Below are positions 1 through 11,854 of a stretch of 64,000 nucleotides of DNA, piece after piece (positions within the stretch are counted from its first letter, which is position 1; the number at the start of each line of letters is the position of its first letter). Below the pieces are notes generated by a model. That model had not been told where the DNA came from. It was given only the letters and a program-made list of their open reading frames with translations, and did not search any database. The translations under genes and the position numbers were made by a program. Where the stretch lies: NCBI GenBank assembly GCA_025890175.1, contig JANPYM010000014.1, positions 257,052 through 321,051 on the forward strand, written 5' to 3'. Origin of the DNA: Ciborinia camelliae. Its lineage: Eukaryota > Ascomycota > Leotiomycetes > Helotiales > Sclerotiniaceae.

Positions 1-1
1 C

Positions 2-1480
2 CCAAAAGCTTCTCGAAACAGATTGAGAACAGAGCCGGATGAAGGGGGATCAGTTCACTTGAAGGCAGAGTCGGATGCAGGGGGTACTGTCAAAAAATTA
101 CGATCAAAGGGTTCTCGAAATATCTTGAGAAAGGAGCCGCCCCCTCGTCCGAAGACCGCAAATCCGAAAGGAAAAGGGGCTTCACAGGCCGCTCAAGATT
201 TCCGCCCTAATGGCCGTTCGTTCGATTATGCAGTCGATGAGCAAACTGGAGAGCGAATCGATCATACCGCTTTACTACATGGTTTAGCACACGTGGGATC
301 TTTTGATTCTATTAATGAAGCTTACGGTATGGATAATCCAGATAGGCCCCCAGGGGAGCCCGCCATAGCCAGTCTATCTTCAAGCCTTTGGGGACGTATT
401 GTGGGATGCCTATCACTTAGTGATGCAGCGAGTCTCATATTCTCAAGCAAAACACTTTTAGATCGAATTGGGCGGGGTCCATGGCATGCTTTGGATCTAC
501 CAGAGAACCATCGGTACAAAATTGAGTTTTTGGTTCACATGGACCGTGATCTTCCCAACCATCTTCTTTGTTTTCCTTGTGCAATATATCATGTTCGCAT
601 AATACCGGGCGAAGAACGTTTGAAAGCCACACATATCATAAATCATCTTTTCGAATGTCCAAATGCTCTAACACAAGTCGCCCCGAGAACTCGACTGACC
701 GTCGGACACACTCTTCCGTTTTCATTTGTGCAGCTTGTATTGCGATCAAATAACTATTCTTCAAACCACGGAATTCCAGTAGAGTCGATATGCAAACGCT
801 GGAAAGATCCTCAACTTGGATCCCAAGGCACAGGAAGTTGGTCACATCAAAGCCGATATTATATTGACAAAGGTCATCTTCTCCTACGTGTGATCAGTCA
901 ATGCTTCCCAGAACCAGACCTTCCTATAAGTGCCCAGCGAAATCTCTTATATTCCCGGGAGGATTACTTTCCATATTTCTCCGTCTGCGCTCACTGGAGG
1001 GACGGCGATCTCATGGATGTCTGCAAATGTGCTTTGGGGCACATACCCAAGCGCAGAGAAGCAATCTCGTCCCGGCTGAAAAGCGGTCCGAATGCTTTTT
1101 TTTCACCCGCAAGCCAAAGGAATCAGATGTCCTCACAATGCTCTGTATGTCAGCCAATGCGCCGATGTCCACGATGTCCCACAGAATACTTGATCGAGCT
1201 TAAATTTGCCGAGGATAAAAACGACGAAGTCAATAGATTCAAGCAAGCTATGACTGTGACGAGGTGGAGCGATCTAGGTAATGGAACATCCCCTTTATCA
1301 CCGGAATGGGCTGCGATCAATGGTGAATTCGAGAGCTATGATTCATTTGACACGGTTAAAGGGCGTGCGATTTCTGGAACTTTTGAGTCACAATTTGGTG
1401 TTACACTCCCTGGGCAGAGAATGTTATCACTTAATCCAAAAAATGAAACGAAAGGGGAAGCTGGTCATAATTGGTATTGA
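2..1480 (+). CDS. F-box-like fungal protein, 5' partial
   Basis: The reading frame is open through the left edge of the window, so the true start lies upstream. The first in-window ATG is at 329, about 100 codons into the visible frame, and the sequence before it is basic and low-complexity (KGSRNILRKEPPPRPK). After the ATG comes an F-box-like stretch (SSLWGRIVGCLSLSDAASLIFSSK and the following GPWHALDLP). Near the C terminus there is a Cys-rich patch (CSVCQPMRRCPRC) followed by CPTEYLIELKF and VTRWSDLGNG. That tail recalls large uncharacterised F-box families in Leotiomycetes; this is from memory and not searched. An F-box would make it a substrate adaptor of an SCF ubiquitin ligase. The function is inferred from the family only and the substrate is unknown. 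The frame ends at a TGA with no sign of introns. Confidence 0.7.
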   Translation, partial: PKASRNRLRTEPDEGGSVHLKAESDAGGTVKKLRSKGSRNILRKEPPPRPKTANPKGKGASQAAQDFRPNGRSFDYAVDEQTGERIDHTALLHGLAHVGSFDSINEAYGMDNPDRPPGEPAIASLSSSLWGRIVGCLSLSDAASLIFSSKTLLDRIGRGPWHALDLPENHRYKIEFLVHMDRDLPNHLLCFPCAIYHVRIIPGEERLKATHIINHLFECPNALTQVAPRTRLTVGHTLPFSFVQLVLRSNNYSSNHGIPVESICKRWKDPQLGSQGTGSWSHQSRYYIDKGHLLLRVISQCFPEPDLPISAQRNLLYSREDYFPYFSVCAHWRDGDLMDVCKCALGHIPKRREAISSRLKSGPNAFFSPASQRNQMSSQCSVCQPMRRCPRCPTEYLIELKFAEDKNDEVNRFKQAMTVTRWSDLGNGTSPLSPEWAAINGEFESYDSFDTVKGRAISGTFESQFGVTLPGQRMLSLNPKNETKGEAGHNWY

Positions 1481-1920
1481 GAAAGGTATAAGAAATCGTT
1501 GTTAATGTATCGTTATATGTTCTCATATAACCCTAATTCTCATGATATAAAGCGAAGTAAATGTTGAGGATTGCATTTGGGAATTGAAGGGGTGATGATA
1601 CCATTTACCCAAAAGGGCTTCATATCTTTCCTGAATTTGGACTTTGAAACAATTGTTCTTGTGGGGATCTGGGCCACTTATTGATAGCAGTTTGCTTTGT
1701 TATGTTTGTAAGTCTTACCTGTTATACCATTTGCTTCGCTCAATCAATTATATTTTGGGGGCCAAATGTACCAGGAATAAAATCCCTGCTCAGATCCCAG
1801 CTGTCTTACACCTACGTAAAAATTCTAAGCGCCTCCGGTGTCTGTAGCTGCTGTCATCGAACTCATGGAGCAACTTCTTTCGCCTGTACAGGTTTCTTTT
1901 GAAGAACTATAGACATCTCC
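1481..1920. other. Intergenic, no gene seen
   Basis: About 440 bp between the F-box-like gene and the HET gene. Only short unconvincing ORFs are present (for example 1681-1902). It presumably holds the 3' end of the first gene and the promoter of the HET gene. Confidence 0.5.
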
Positions 1921-4359
1921 ATGTCACCAATTGTCTGTGAAACGTGTCAAAAGTTCAATCTTCGAAAACTCTTCCTGGATTCTGCTGCTCAAAACGCGAC
2001 GTCGGCCAAGGGAGCTGTAAGTGGATATCAAAACGTTGATTTACAAGTACGACCTGGTATACCGGAATTTTACAAACACCATATCAGCACAGCTGCTCTA
2101 CGGGCTTCTTCAGAATCTGGATGTGAATTTTGTAAGTTGATATGGATTGCCCGTCCAAAAAAGGAGCAAGATACGACTGTAGATCAGTGGCTTGATGAGA
2201 CTGGCCAGGGTCAGATTTTTGTTGGAACAGGAAGCTCTAGTGTTGTGAAACGCGAGAACCCTTATATTGTGATATCCCAGCGACCTGCAAACAGTTCTCC
2301 GCGAAACCTGTGTAATCTTGAGGTTTTTGCTGCAGCAGGTAAGTTCGATCCCACCCCAAATGTTTGAAATTTACTGAACCGAATGGTATCAGAAAACATC
2401 GCACACCAACAAAGCTCTTTTAGCGGAAGACCAATATCTGCGCAATCAGATTCTCCTGAGTGCTACAAGCTAGCTAAAGAATGGTTGAGGGTTTGCTCAA
2501 AAGACCATAAAGATTGTGGTCCCATCAAAACTCGATGTCCTACACGCCTCATCGATGTAGGCTCTCCCGATACTAATCCATTTCTAGACGACAACCCCAA
2601 CCGTGGTGACTGCGAGTGGGCAGCACTGAGCTATTTATGGGGTGGAAATGGGTACCTGAAACTGGAAGAGCAGACCTATAAAAGCCTCAAAAGTGGTATT
2701 CTCGTGGAAGACTTTCCAGCTACTTTACGAGATGCAGTTTTGACCACACGACAGCTTGGGCTAAAATATGTCTGGATTGATGCCTTGTGCATTCGTCAAG
2801 ATAGCAAAGATGATTGGAAGACCGAGGCGGGACGTATGCGGGATGTTTATGCAGGTGCTACGATTACAATTGTCGCCGCGAATTCTGATTCAACTAGCGC
2901 TGGAATACATCTTCCTCGCCCAGAAAAGGTTCACGCCACTGCACAATGTGCATTGCCTTGGGGCTCCGATACAAATGTCTTACTTCGCTCAGCGTCTCAT
3001 ATATCTCGCCAGGATGCTAAGTCTAGTTCTTGGTTTACCCGTGGTTGGACATTCCAAGAAGGGTTGCTGTCTCCACGAGCATTATCGTATGGTAGAGATC
3101 AGATGGTATGGGAATGTGCTTATCATACCGAGGATGAGAGTGGCCATGTTGGACTTTTGGACCAAAAATACGACACCAAAGATCTCTTACACAAGTTGCG
3201 AAAGAAACAAACTAATAAAATGAGTCGCGCCATGCAAAGTTTGTCTCTGCAGACCTACGCTTTTCTTTCCGATGTTGACAATCTGAGGACTAGGTTAGGC
3301 TTTCCTTCTAAAAGAATTTCGGCCACTGGAATCAATATGCAGGAAAGCTGGGGTCTGGATCCATACTTGAGGTGGTGTGAAATGGTGGAACAGTTCTCAG
3401 TCAGGAATTTAACGTATAAAACAGACGTTTTACCTGCTTTGTCTGGCATTGCTCGGGAATTCTCTATGATAACTAAAGATACTTACATTTCTGGTATGTG
3501 GAAATCTTACATACTTGCCAGCTTGCTCTGGACGAGGCAGGCATTAAGAAAATTTGCCAAAGTATCGGAGTCTACAATCGACCTAGACTTCTTTACACAC
3601 ATTGATTGGAAGAAACGTGAGTCTTATTTAGCCCCCTCGTGGTCCTGGGTCAGCATCAATGCCGGCAAAGCCGACTTAAACCCTTACCCATTCGCAGATG
3701 CTGCCGTACTTCATATAGCCGCGTTAGTCAATCTTCAACTTCATCATTCGGGCACGGATATATTTGGCCCACTTGAGCCAGATAGTGCATTAATCATGAA
3801 AGGAATTTTCTTTCCAGTCCACAATCTTGCGCAAAATTACTGGAGATTTTGTGACCCCCCTGAACCCCTACCAAAATTTCGCGAAAGGATCGGTACCGGT
3901 AGTTTCGAAAATGCTTATTTTGGGCCATGGCCTGCACTACAAGAATACATTCACGAATGGATAAACGACGGCGATCACGCAAGCTTCGAATTCGAGCAGC
4001 AACATATTCCACACTCAAATCAAAAATTTGGTGCATTTCTCCTTGTACACACCGAAGGAGTTGCTGAGGACGGCGATGGTTTCATCCTAGGTGGCAATGT
4101 AGCATTTCTTCTCGTTGAATCGACTGGGAATGTCGAGAATGAATATCGGAGAATCGGGGCAATTAATATATATAGACCTAGCGCATATCCAGCTACCGGT
4201 AAACCGATCAACACAATTTCCGAGGCAAAAAGGGCAGAAAAAAGAGGCGAATTTTCGTGGACAACAAACCCTCTATCTCCAATGGAGAAACTCATCACAA
4301 GGTTATGGCAAGAAAAGCCAAAGGAATTTCCAAGCAGGACGACGATTCGTTTGGTGTGA
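1921..4359 (+). CDS. HET-domain protein, two exons
   Basis: Model join(1921..2338, 2393..4359), 794 aa. The 54-nt intron has a GTAAGT donor, an ACTGAAC branch-like site and a CAG acceptor. The phase (1) fits exactly and the join removes the stop at 2365. The N terminus has two CxxC pairs (CETC near residue 5 and CEFC near residue 75), common in fungal HET proteins. The HET domain spans roughly residues 210-370: ALSYLWG, then YVWIDALCIRQDSKDDW, then RGWTFQEGLLSPRAL. The long C-terminal part contains SWSWVS, also usual in the family. HET proteins mediate heterokaryon incompatibility or other regulated cell death after non-self recognition, probably through a TIR-like fold. Which partner this one senses cannot be told. 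No NACHT, ankyrin or WD repeats are attached. Confidence 0.9.
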
Positions 4360-5226
4360 ATGGTTATTGTCCTCACAGTGACACGGTTCGCCTAACCAGA
4401 TGGTCCGGCATTAAACGCTTTGCAGAATAATACATAAATAATTCCCAGGATAGGTATAGAGATAGATTAATTGTGGCAATACTACGTGATTGAAAATCTT
4501 GGATATAGCCACAGTCGAAATGATAACAATTAAGACCCACAAGTACTAATTTCATGATCTCGAGTCTTGAGTCTTGACCGTGAAATGCCCCAGCAAGGCA
4601 AATGAGATAGATAAAAGTTCTATGAAGTCTACATACCGGTATCGTCTGCGGAGTATAAGACTGGATAAAAGCAGAATGGATTTCCTCCACTGCCAAGGAA
4701 AGGTTACGCCTCTTTCTCGGGACATCATACTTTTTGGAACCTGTGGCCCCCGTTAAATATCAAACCAAAAGGGGGGGAACACATCACATTGAATCCCTAC
4801 ATGTAGATCATAAAATGGTCGGGTTTAATGACCCATAGAATTTGGAGAATTTTGCTGCATCTGGAAATGCCGATAAAACCCACACTACAGGAGTCCAATC
4901 CAAGCTGTCTACCCCTTTTACATCCCACCTTGATTTTATATAAGAGGATCCTATATTTTTACTCTAGCACCAACACCGGACGGGAGTTGGCAAGTTCGTT
5001 CCCATTATAGACATTGACAATTCTCCGATTTCGTCCCCTGAACAATCGAACAGCAAAATTGTTCTTATTGGCCAGTTTATTCATCATCGGGGCCGTGCTT
5101 AAAATTCGAGATCGAGTTACCCCGGCGTATGGTCTTGGGCTGACTATCAAGTCTATCAAACTAAGTTGGCGTGCAACTGAATAAGTACTAGATTCTAAAT
5201 AGTCCACAAAACGAGCTCTAAAGGCA
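4360..5226. other. Intergenic, no gene seen
   Basis: About 870 bp between two co-oriented genes. The small ORFs on both strands (4373-4696, 4828-5010, 4959-5258) have no recognisable composition or motif. The right part is presumably the promoter of the Zn2Cys6 gene. Confidence 0.5.
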
Positions 5227-7198
5227 ATGTCGCCCAGTACTCCCGTCGGATACATCATCCAATTTCAAGCCTCAGAGGGAACCCCACTTGATGGCAGCAC
5301 AATTATCATCCCTTACAACAATAAAGATCCGATGAATTTCTCGACCCAGATAACCGGTACGTCCGCACGACAGGCCAAGAAGCGACCTAATCTACCGAAG
5401 GTTCGGTCTGGATGCGCAACATGCAAGTAAGTCGGTGCTTCGTCGACACTATGAAGATCGATGGCACTAATATATATGAATTTGAAGACGAAGGCGGATT
5501 AAATGTGACGAGCGGAAACCTGAATGCAATCGCTGTCTGGTGTTTGGCTCGCCATGTGAGGGGTATGGCGTTCGCATCTCCATAAACCGGCGTAAGCCCG
5601 ATCCCAAACCACTGCTCCCTCGTACTGGCAATGTATCACCTCTATCATTATCACCCCAATCATCTTATTCGTCTCAATCATCACCACTTTCTTCGCCTTC
5701 GATCAGATTGCCATTTCGGGATGAATCCGAAGAACGATACTTTCGAACCTATTTAACCAAGACAAGCATCTCTGTGACTTGGAGTCGAAGTCGTGTCTTT
5801 TCTTCGTCATTATGGGATCGAATTATCATGCAAGCTGCACACGATGAATCGTATGTCCGTGAGATGCTAGTTGCGATTGGTTCATTCACTGAATCCAAAG
5901 ATGTTCAACTGAGGGGCTTCGCGGATGAAGCAGGGCAAATGCGTATTTTCGCCATAAAGAGATACGGGCTTGCTCTTCGTTCGATGAGTGTTGGACTATC
6001 AAAACTCGAAACTGGCGAAGGCACGAGGAAGGCTCTAATTGGTTGTCTTTTAGTATGTTGCTTTGAGTGGCTGTTAGGAAATAGCATTACTGCACTTAGA
6101 CATGCGGCAAGCGGTATTAGAATCCTGCGTCAGTGGCTGAGAAGTTACAGACGAAATTATTACAAAGCTGGTCTTTGCTCGCCTAATTGTGGAATGGTTG
6201 AGGACGAATTGGTCCAGGCCTTTCTAAGACTCGACAAACAGGTTGCGATATTTGGGGAGCCTATAACAAAAGAAGAACATAAGGAGATAATAGACGAGTC
6301 AAATGAAACGGTTCAGGATATGCCTAGCATTTTTTCGGACGTAAACGAAGCCAGATTATACCTCGAGCTGATCGAGAGGCGAACAATCCACTTTGGATAT
6401 CTAGCAGGTGGTGATTTTCCGACGGAGAGAGCCAATTCTTCCACTTCAATTATCCTAGCAAAGAATGTTCTTCGGGAAGACAGGGAATCAGAAGTGATGT
6501 ATATGAAAACTCTCAAGGATGAGATGCCTCAAGTACTCGAGAAATGGAAACTGGCATTCGATATGTTCTATTCCAGCATTCCACCTTCAGACAAAGAGCA
6601 AATCGTCGGAGCCAAAACATTAGTTGCTCACTACGCCGCAATGAGTGTAGTAATGACTATTGCGCCCGGTTTTACGCCACAGGATTGCGAGAAACAGATT
6701 TTGGGGTATCAAAACGTATTAGCTCTCTGCGAGGAGCTTCTCGAGGAATTGAAAGATCAGCGCCAACATGGAAATTTCAAATTCGACCAAGGTGTTATAA
6801 TGCCTCTTCATATTGTCGCGAGATGGTGTCCAGATCGCACGATTCGGAAAAGGGCGATAGATCTTCTGAGATTGTATAAGAGTAGTGATGGAGAACCAAT
6901 GAGGGAGGGGGTATGGGATAGCGAGGCATTTGCCGAGTGGAATGAATGTACATTGGAGAATAAGCATGGGTCGGGGTGGGGGGATGGATCGGAAAAGTTT
7001 GGGGATGGGCATATGCGGAATGCGGCGAAGGATAAAAATCGAATTTTTAAGTTGAGTGGGCCGGCGAATTGGGAGAGGGGTGAAAGGCCGCCCAGTAGTA
7101 CTGGGAGTGATCAGAGCTCGGAAATGGGCAGGCGTTGTGTAGAATTAGGGGATGCGGAGTGTTGGATGGAGGATCTGCCGGTCAGAACATCTCTTTAA
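5227..7198 (+). CDS. Zn2Cys6 transcription factor, two exons
   Basis: Model join(5227..5426, 5488..7198), 636 aa. The 61-nt intron (GTAAGT to AAG, CTAAT branch-like site) splits the zinc-cluster coding sequence. Splicing restores the six-Cys motif as C63-x2-C66-x6-C73-x6-C80-x2-C83-x6-C90, with the usual basic KRRRIKCD between Cys 2 and 3. Neither exon alone encodes a complete cluster, which strongly supports the splice. A Ser-rich linker (about residues 110-130) follows. The helical middle part (EERYFRTYL, RKALIGCLLVCCFEWL, HAASGIRILRQW) resembles the fungal-specific regulator domain often annotated as DUF3468 (PF11951). The C terminus is Gly/Glu/Trp-rich and looks disordered. It is predicted to be a nuclear DNA-binding regulator. 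The target genes are unknown and there is no adjacent metabolic cluster to suggest them. Confidence 0.92.
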
Positions 7199-8779
7199 TA
7201 TCGATCCAGACGATATCAATGTATTGTAACATTATCCCAAGGTGGAAACATGATATAAAGGCGAAACCGCCAAATGACGATTAATGAAGACTATGCAAGA
7301 GTCTTATCTTGTTGATTGGATAAATTCTCCTGGGTTATTACGCATACGTATATACATCCATAACGCTCATGTCACCGGGCTAAGGTATATCATCTTACAA
7401 GTAAGTCCATGGCTGAATCTTAAATCTTTCTTCATCCTCATCCTCACCCTCGTCATCCCACCCACTTACCCCTCGATACAAAATATACCCCTCTCCTCAC
7501 TGTCCAAAAGGCTAACTCTGTGTCCTCCTTCTCCCTCCCCAGTATCCCACACAAAAACGTTGTACGAGATTTCAAACCAATTTTCTCCCGGGAAACAACT
7601 ATATCCAAATGATCCACATGGCCATTCTGGCCCGATGGTGAGATGGCGTTGCTAGACCTCGCATTGCGCGGAGAGTAAATGTAAAGTGCAGATGCTTTGA
7701 TGTAGATTCATCCGAAAGATCTTCGATGGATATGGATGACGGATACCCTATCGATGCCGAAAACTTAGTAGCTAGCGAGAATCCGGCGGCAGGTTGTCGT
7801 ATTCAATAGATCGATTGAGCGTGGGTTGTCTTTCGAGAAAAACAAAGAATGATGAATCATCGCGGACATTTATCCTCCAAGCCTCGAAATATATCTGCAC
7901 ATGGAAATTGGAGATATCGTTTGTGATTGGATTTATTCGCATTCTCAGTGAACTTGTGTGCATGGCCTGGAGTATCTTGAGGTGGTATGGGAAATGGCTA
8001 TCCAATAGGTACCGTTCAATAGGAGCCGGCGGCCTGCAGAACCAAATAGAAGGAGTGTACATCCCAGGCTTCCGCTTACCTATGTGGGCATCAATGTATT
8101 TGTAGTATATATGCTCTGAATTATTCGCTCCTGTTGATGGATAATGTTGTTGGAAGAACACGTGCAGTACATTAATTGATAGCTTCTTATTCACTATAAT
8201 AGCTTACTCGACTAGATTGGGACTAGTGTGTAAGCTAGTCCCAAACACCGTAGCTTATATTCCCTCACTACTATAATTCATATTCAAAAGCTTCGCGCCT
8301 GGAGTAGGATTTCTACTTATCAATGATGTTGAACTTTAAGGGAAAAAGCATACAGAACACAGTTTCTTTTTGTATCAAAAAGTGTGAATATATTACATAG
8401 CCAAGTTATGTTACTTGTACGTCTCATCTATATCTATATACTAATAAAGCTGGTTGGTTTCGTTCTTACAGATTTCATAGGCCCTGATCGCTCAATATGT
8501 ATGCAGCGAATACGAACTTCTGCATGAGCCCCGGGCAATGATTCGCAATGGCCTAACCGATAACCAAGGAGTAGTAAGCCCAAAGCCAACACATGTCCTG
8601 CTATCTTTCACTTTCATCGCGAGTGCGCTACTAAATACATCAAACGTCCAAACTAGCACTATTTATAACCCGCGAAGTTGTCAAGGGCCGATTCAAAATC
8701 CTGAACATCATTTCTACGCAGCTTGACCCATTAAAGCCCACCCGACATCTCCTGAAATACTCTCTAGCTACTGTAGAAA
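7199..8779. other. Intergenic, no confident gene
   Basis: About 1.6 kb. ORFs at 7284-7655 (+), 7772-8194 (-) and 7794-8105 (+) overlap each other on opposite strands and show no family signature. A perfect hairpin lies at 8217-8244 and is listed separately. The segment adjoins a decayed NACHT gene and may itself be decayed sequence. Confidence 0.45.
8217..8244. repeat. Perfect 10-bp inverted repeat (hairpin)
   Basis: TTGGGACTAG, an 8-nt spacer, then its exact reverse complement CTAGTCCCAA. A second, partly overlapping inverted pair (AGCTTAC near 8202 and GTAAGCT near 8231) nests around it. It could be the end of a small decayed inverted-repeat element, a terminator-like structure or chance. 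Confidence 0.5.
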
Positions 8780-10884
8780 ATGGACCCAGTTGCAGCTTTA
8801 GGAGTTGCAGCCGCTGTAGTACAGTTTGTTGACTATGGCACGAGACTGATATCAAAAGGGGGAGATATTTATGAATCTGGAGAGCTTGGTACCAATTTTT
8901 GATCTCATACCTTCAGTGCTTTCCAAACAATGGCATGCCGTATTGGACAGTACACGTCATGAAGTTCCTATCAAGATGAATGATTGGTCACTACGTGCGT
9001 TGAAGCAAGCTTTCAAATCCTTGATCAAAAATACGCTTGGAAAGCTCAGATTTTGTTTTTTTATTGACGGTTTGGATGAGTATGAAGGCGATTATTGGGA
9101 GATTTCAGAGTACTTTTGCGAGCTGTCCAATTTAGAGAACGTGAAATTCTGCCTCTCGAGCCGGCCTGAGATTGCGTTCTTAGATGTATTCGGAAACGTC
9201 CCACAACTACGACTTCAGGACCTGACAGCCTCTGACATAGCAATTTACGTTGGAGACAAACTGGAGAACAACCCACAAATGCAACATCTCATGAAGACCA
9301 GTCCTGAAAATTCGTTGACTTTAATAGGAGATGTTGTGTATGCCGGCGATGGAGTATTCCTATGGGTAAGACTGGTCGTGGAATCTTTGTTAATGGACTC
9401 AGGAAAAAAGACGATGTTTCCACGCTCATAAAACGCCTAATAGAGATGCCACAGGAGTTAAACGATCTTTATGGTCCTATTTTGTTCTTTATCGACCGAG
9501 TTCATATGTCCGAGGCTTCGAAAATATTTCAATTGGAAAATATTCTATGTTATCCGAGTCCAATTATTCTTCCTACCTGGGGTATATATTTGTATACAGC
9601 TTACATATTGAGTCTCAAGTCTTTCACGCAGGCTATAACTATCGATGAACATCTGTTGGTCTTCTGAAAAATTCATACGAGGAGTTGGATCATAACTTCG
9701 GCAATGTATTGCGCACCCGATGCGGAGGGCTGTTAGAGTTGTTTGAATGCGGCGAACGTAGTATCGTGGGTTATATTCACAAAAGTGCCAAGGACTATAT
9801 TTACGAACCAAAGGTATGGGAAGCACTCCTTACCTTTACTTCCGATCTGGAATTCGACCCATGGTTTACTTGGTCAGTCGTTTGGCTACATTTGCTTGAG
9901 GCACGTCTTCGCCCGATACCGGAGGTGTGGGAATTATTTGGGAAGAGTGTTCGCCAAATCAGATCCACAAAAGCAAAGCTTCTCGTCCCCAAGTTGGTAG
10001 AAGAATTTGACAGAGTTGCCCAGCGGGAATTAGCATCTACCATGCCGTCGGATCGGCAGCTTCGACATGATTCTGATCCTAATTTCGACACTTCTGACAA
10101 GAAAGTCTATGTCGACGCAGAACGTTCATAGCAAACAGTGGATATACTTTCAGCTTCAATTGAGAACCTAATATACCCTTATGTTGAGTTTAGGATAACA
10201 TCCGACCCCTCTCTGATGCAACGTAGATATGATACTCCCCTGGTAGCGCTTACCTTTCTCGATTGGCACAGTTTGATCGTTGATTGTAGCTTCAAACTAC
10301 TGGTATTATTTCTAGAGAACAACGCTGATTTCAACGAGATATACTATGGGCATAGTTTGTGGAAAATATGGATACATATTATGCATAACGAATCAGAAAA
10401 TCTGTACCGTGGATGGAGGGAATATCTTCCTCTCGCATTCCGGGCCATGGAAACCATGCTTCAACGCGAAGCAGACCTCGAAGTTTGTTGTTTCAAAGAG
10501 AGCACAATATGGGATAAAATATATCCCGATCGTTATTATGGAGCTCAACAAATGCAAGATCACTGTAAACAATCCATTGAACTCAATGGTAGAGAGAACG
10601 AAGGTTCGCAGGCACACTTTGCCAGTGAAAACGAAGACGAGCCTTGGGAGGTACGACACTCGTTAATGCGGATCATCAAGGATATATTTGAGGAAGAGTG
10701 CCCGGAACTTTCGGCTAAGCTACTAGATCTGGTTGCAGAGAAAAAGGCTGAGAAATTAGCCACCGAAAAACAAGCTCAAAACCTTTCTAGCGGAAAGAAA
10801 GGACGAAAGCAAAAGCAGAGGAATAAGAAGAAAAGCAAGGGGAAGTGTAGGATAATTGCTGAGGCAGGTGATGATTCTGATTGA
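8780..10884 (+). pseudogene. NACHT/STAND NTPase relic (NLR-like)
   Basis: Pieces of one fungal NLR-like protein occur in order but in different frames. 8780-8902 encodes MDPVAALGVAAAVVQFVDYG, the typical N terminus of NACHT proteins with a SesB/NACHT-N-like start, and runs into TGA. 8871-9431, in another frame, encodes the Walker-B region (CFFIDGLDEYEGD, then FCLSSRPE) and the following FLWVRLVVESLL. A shift of about one base near 9392 moves the frame to NGLRKKDDVSTLIKRLIEMP. The frame shifts again before about 9660 to GGLLELFECG and YIHKSAKDYIYEPKVWEAL, with a stop at 10129-10131 and then an open frame to 10884 ending in a Lys-rich tail. The N-terminal effector region and the P-loop are missing, so a large internal deletion is likely. 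The gene is not expected to give a working protein. Confidence 0.8.
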
Positions 10885-11854
10885 TGAAGGGACCATAAGG
10901 ATTTTAATGAACCTTCTCTCGAACTCACCTACTAAGCCTCTCCCTCCTCACCACCGCCACCGGGGTTCCTTCCCTTCTACCTTACCCCAGGGGGATCACC
11001 GGCTCCCCAATACAATTGGACCTCTATTTATGACCGGTGCTATGAAAGATATTTTGGCAAGTCTTGTATCCGTTGTATCCGAAGAGTCCAGAGGGATATT
11101 GAATGTGGAGGGTCAGGTTGCCGTTGCCTAGTAAGGGTCTAGGTAACTGTACATATATTACCTATACTCTGTAACGAAGAAACTTCTCCCGAAAAATTAG
11201 ACGAGCAATAGGAAATGTGAGCTCTTCAGGAAGGTGTGTGTGTCTGGGTTGTACCGAATCGAAGTCATCTCCCAATCATATTGGCACCCATGTCGCCTAG
11301 TGTAAATTTCATGACCCATAGTGGATAATGTGTAATTGAACCTAGAAGATCATCCCGATCTCGAAAGGCAACAACAGCTCTAGAATCTGAATGTTAAGCA
11401 CACTTCGTAGACCTACCTAGTTGTATTCGTTGATAATTACGAACATGTTCGTAGGAAGTATTATGAATTGTTGATTTATAAATGATAATCATCCAATCTC
11501 GCGGATACGAAGGCATCCACACCTTGAATTGCAGTGCCTGCTCCATAAATATCATTTCTGCCTTGCGACAAGCAGTTTATTGATAGTACAGGATGATTTT
11601 CACGACGAATTAATATCGTTTATTGGATACAATCGGTAACTACGCCGGAAAAGTGTTCCCTATAGGCAGCTGCGCCGCAATCTTGACCGAATATATCTTT
11701 CTTCAGCAGGCAGCAATCGCGGCCCCCACCACCATGAATCTTCAGAACGCGACCTTAAAAGGTCAACTTGCGCACGCTGGTGTGCAAGTAAGTAGCAGCA
11801 GCTTGACAAATTACACGAAGTATACGAAGTGACAATTGTTCAATCGACGACAAG
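10885..11854. other. Intergenic, no confident gene
   Basis: About 970 bp. It contains a 16-bp perfect palindrome at 11438-11453. A frame at 11734-11787 (MNLQNATLKGQL..., reached without an upstream ATG) could be spliced by a GTAAGT donor at 11788 onto the start of the next gene in phase, so a 5' coding exon is possible but weakly supported. Confidence 0.4.
11438..11453. promoter_or_regulatory. 16-bp perfect palindrome
   Basis: TACGAACATGTTCGTA equals its own reverse complement. It lies about 400 bp upstream of the small membrane-protein gene. A dimeric regulator could bind such a site. No known factor is assigned. Confidence 0.3.

Noticed and set aside
7284..8194. ORFs 7284-7655, 7772-8194 and 7794-8105
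   Set aside because: Mutually overlapping on both strands, unlikely composition and no motif.
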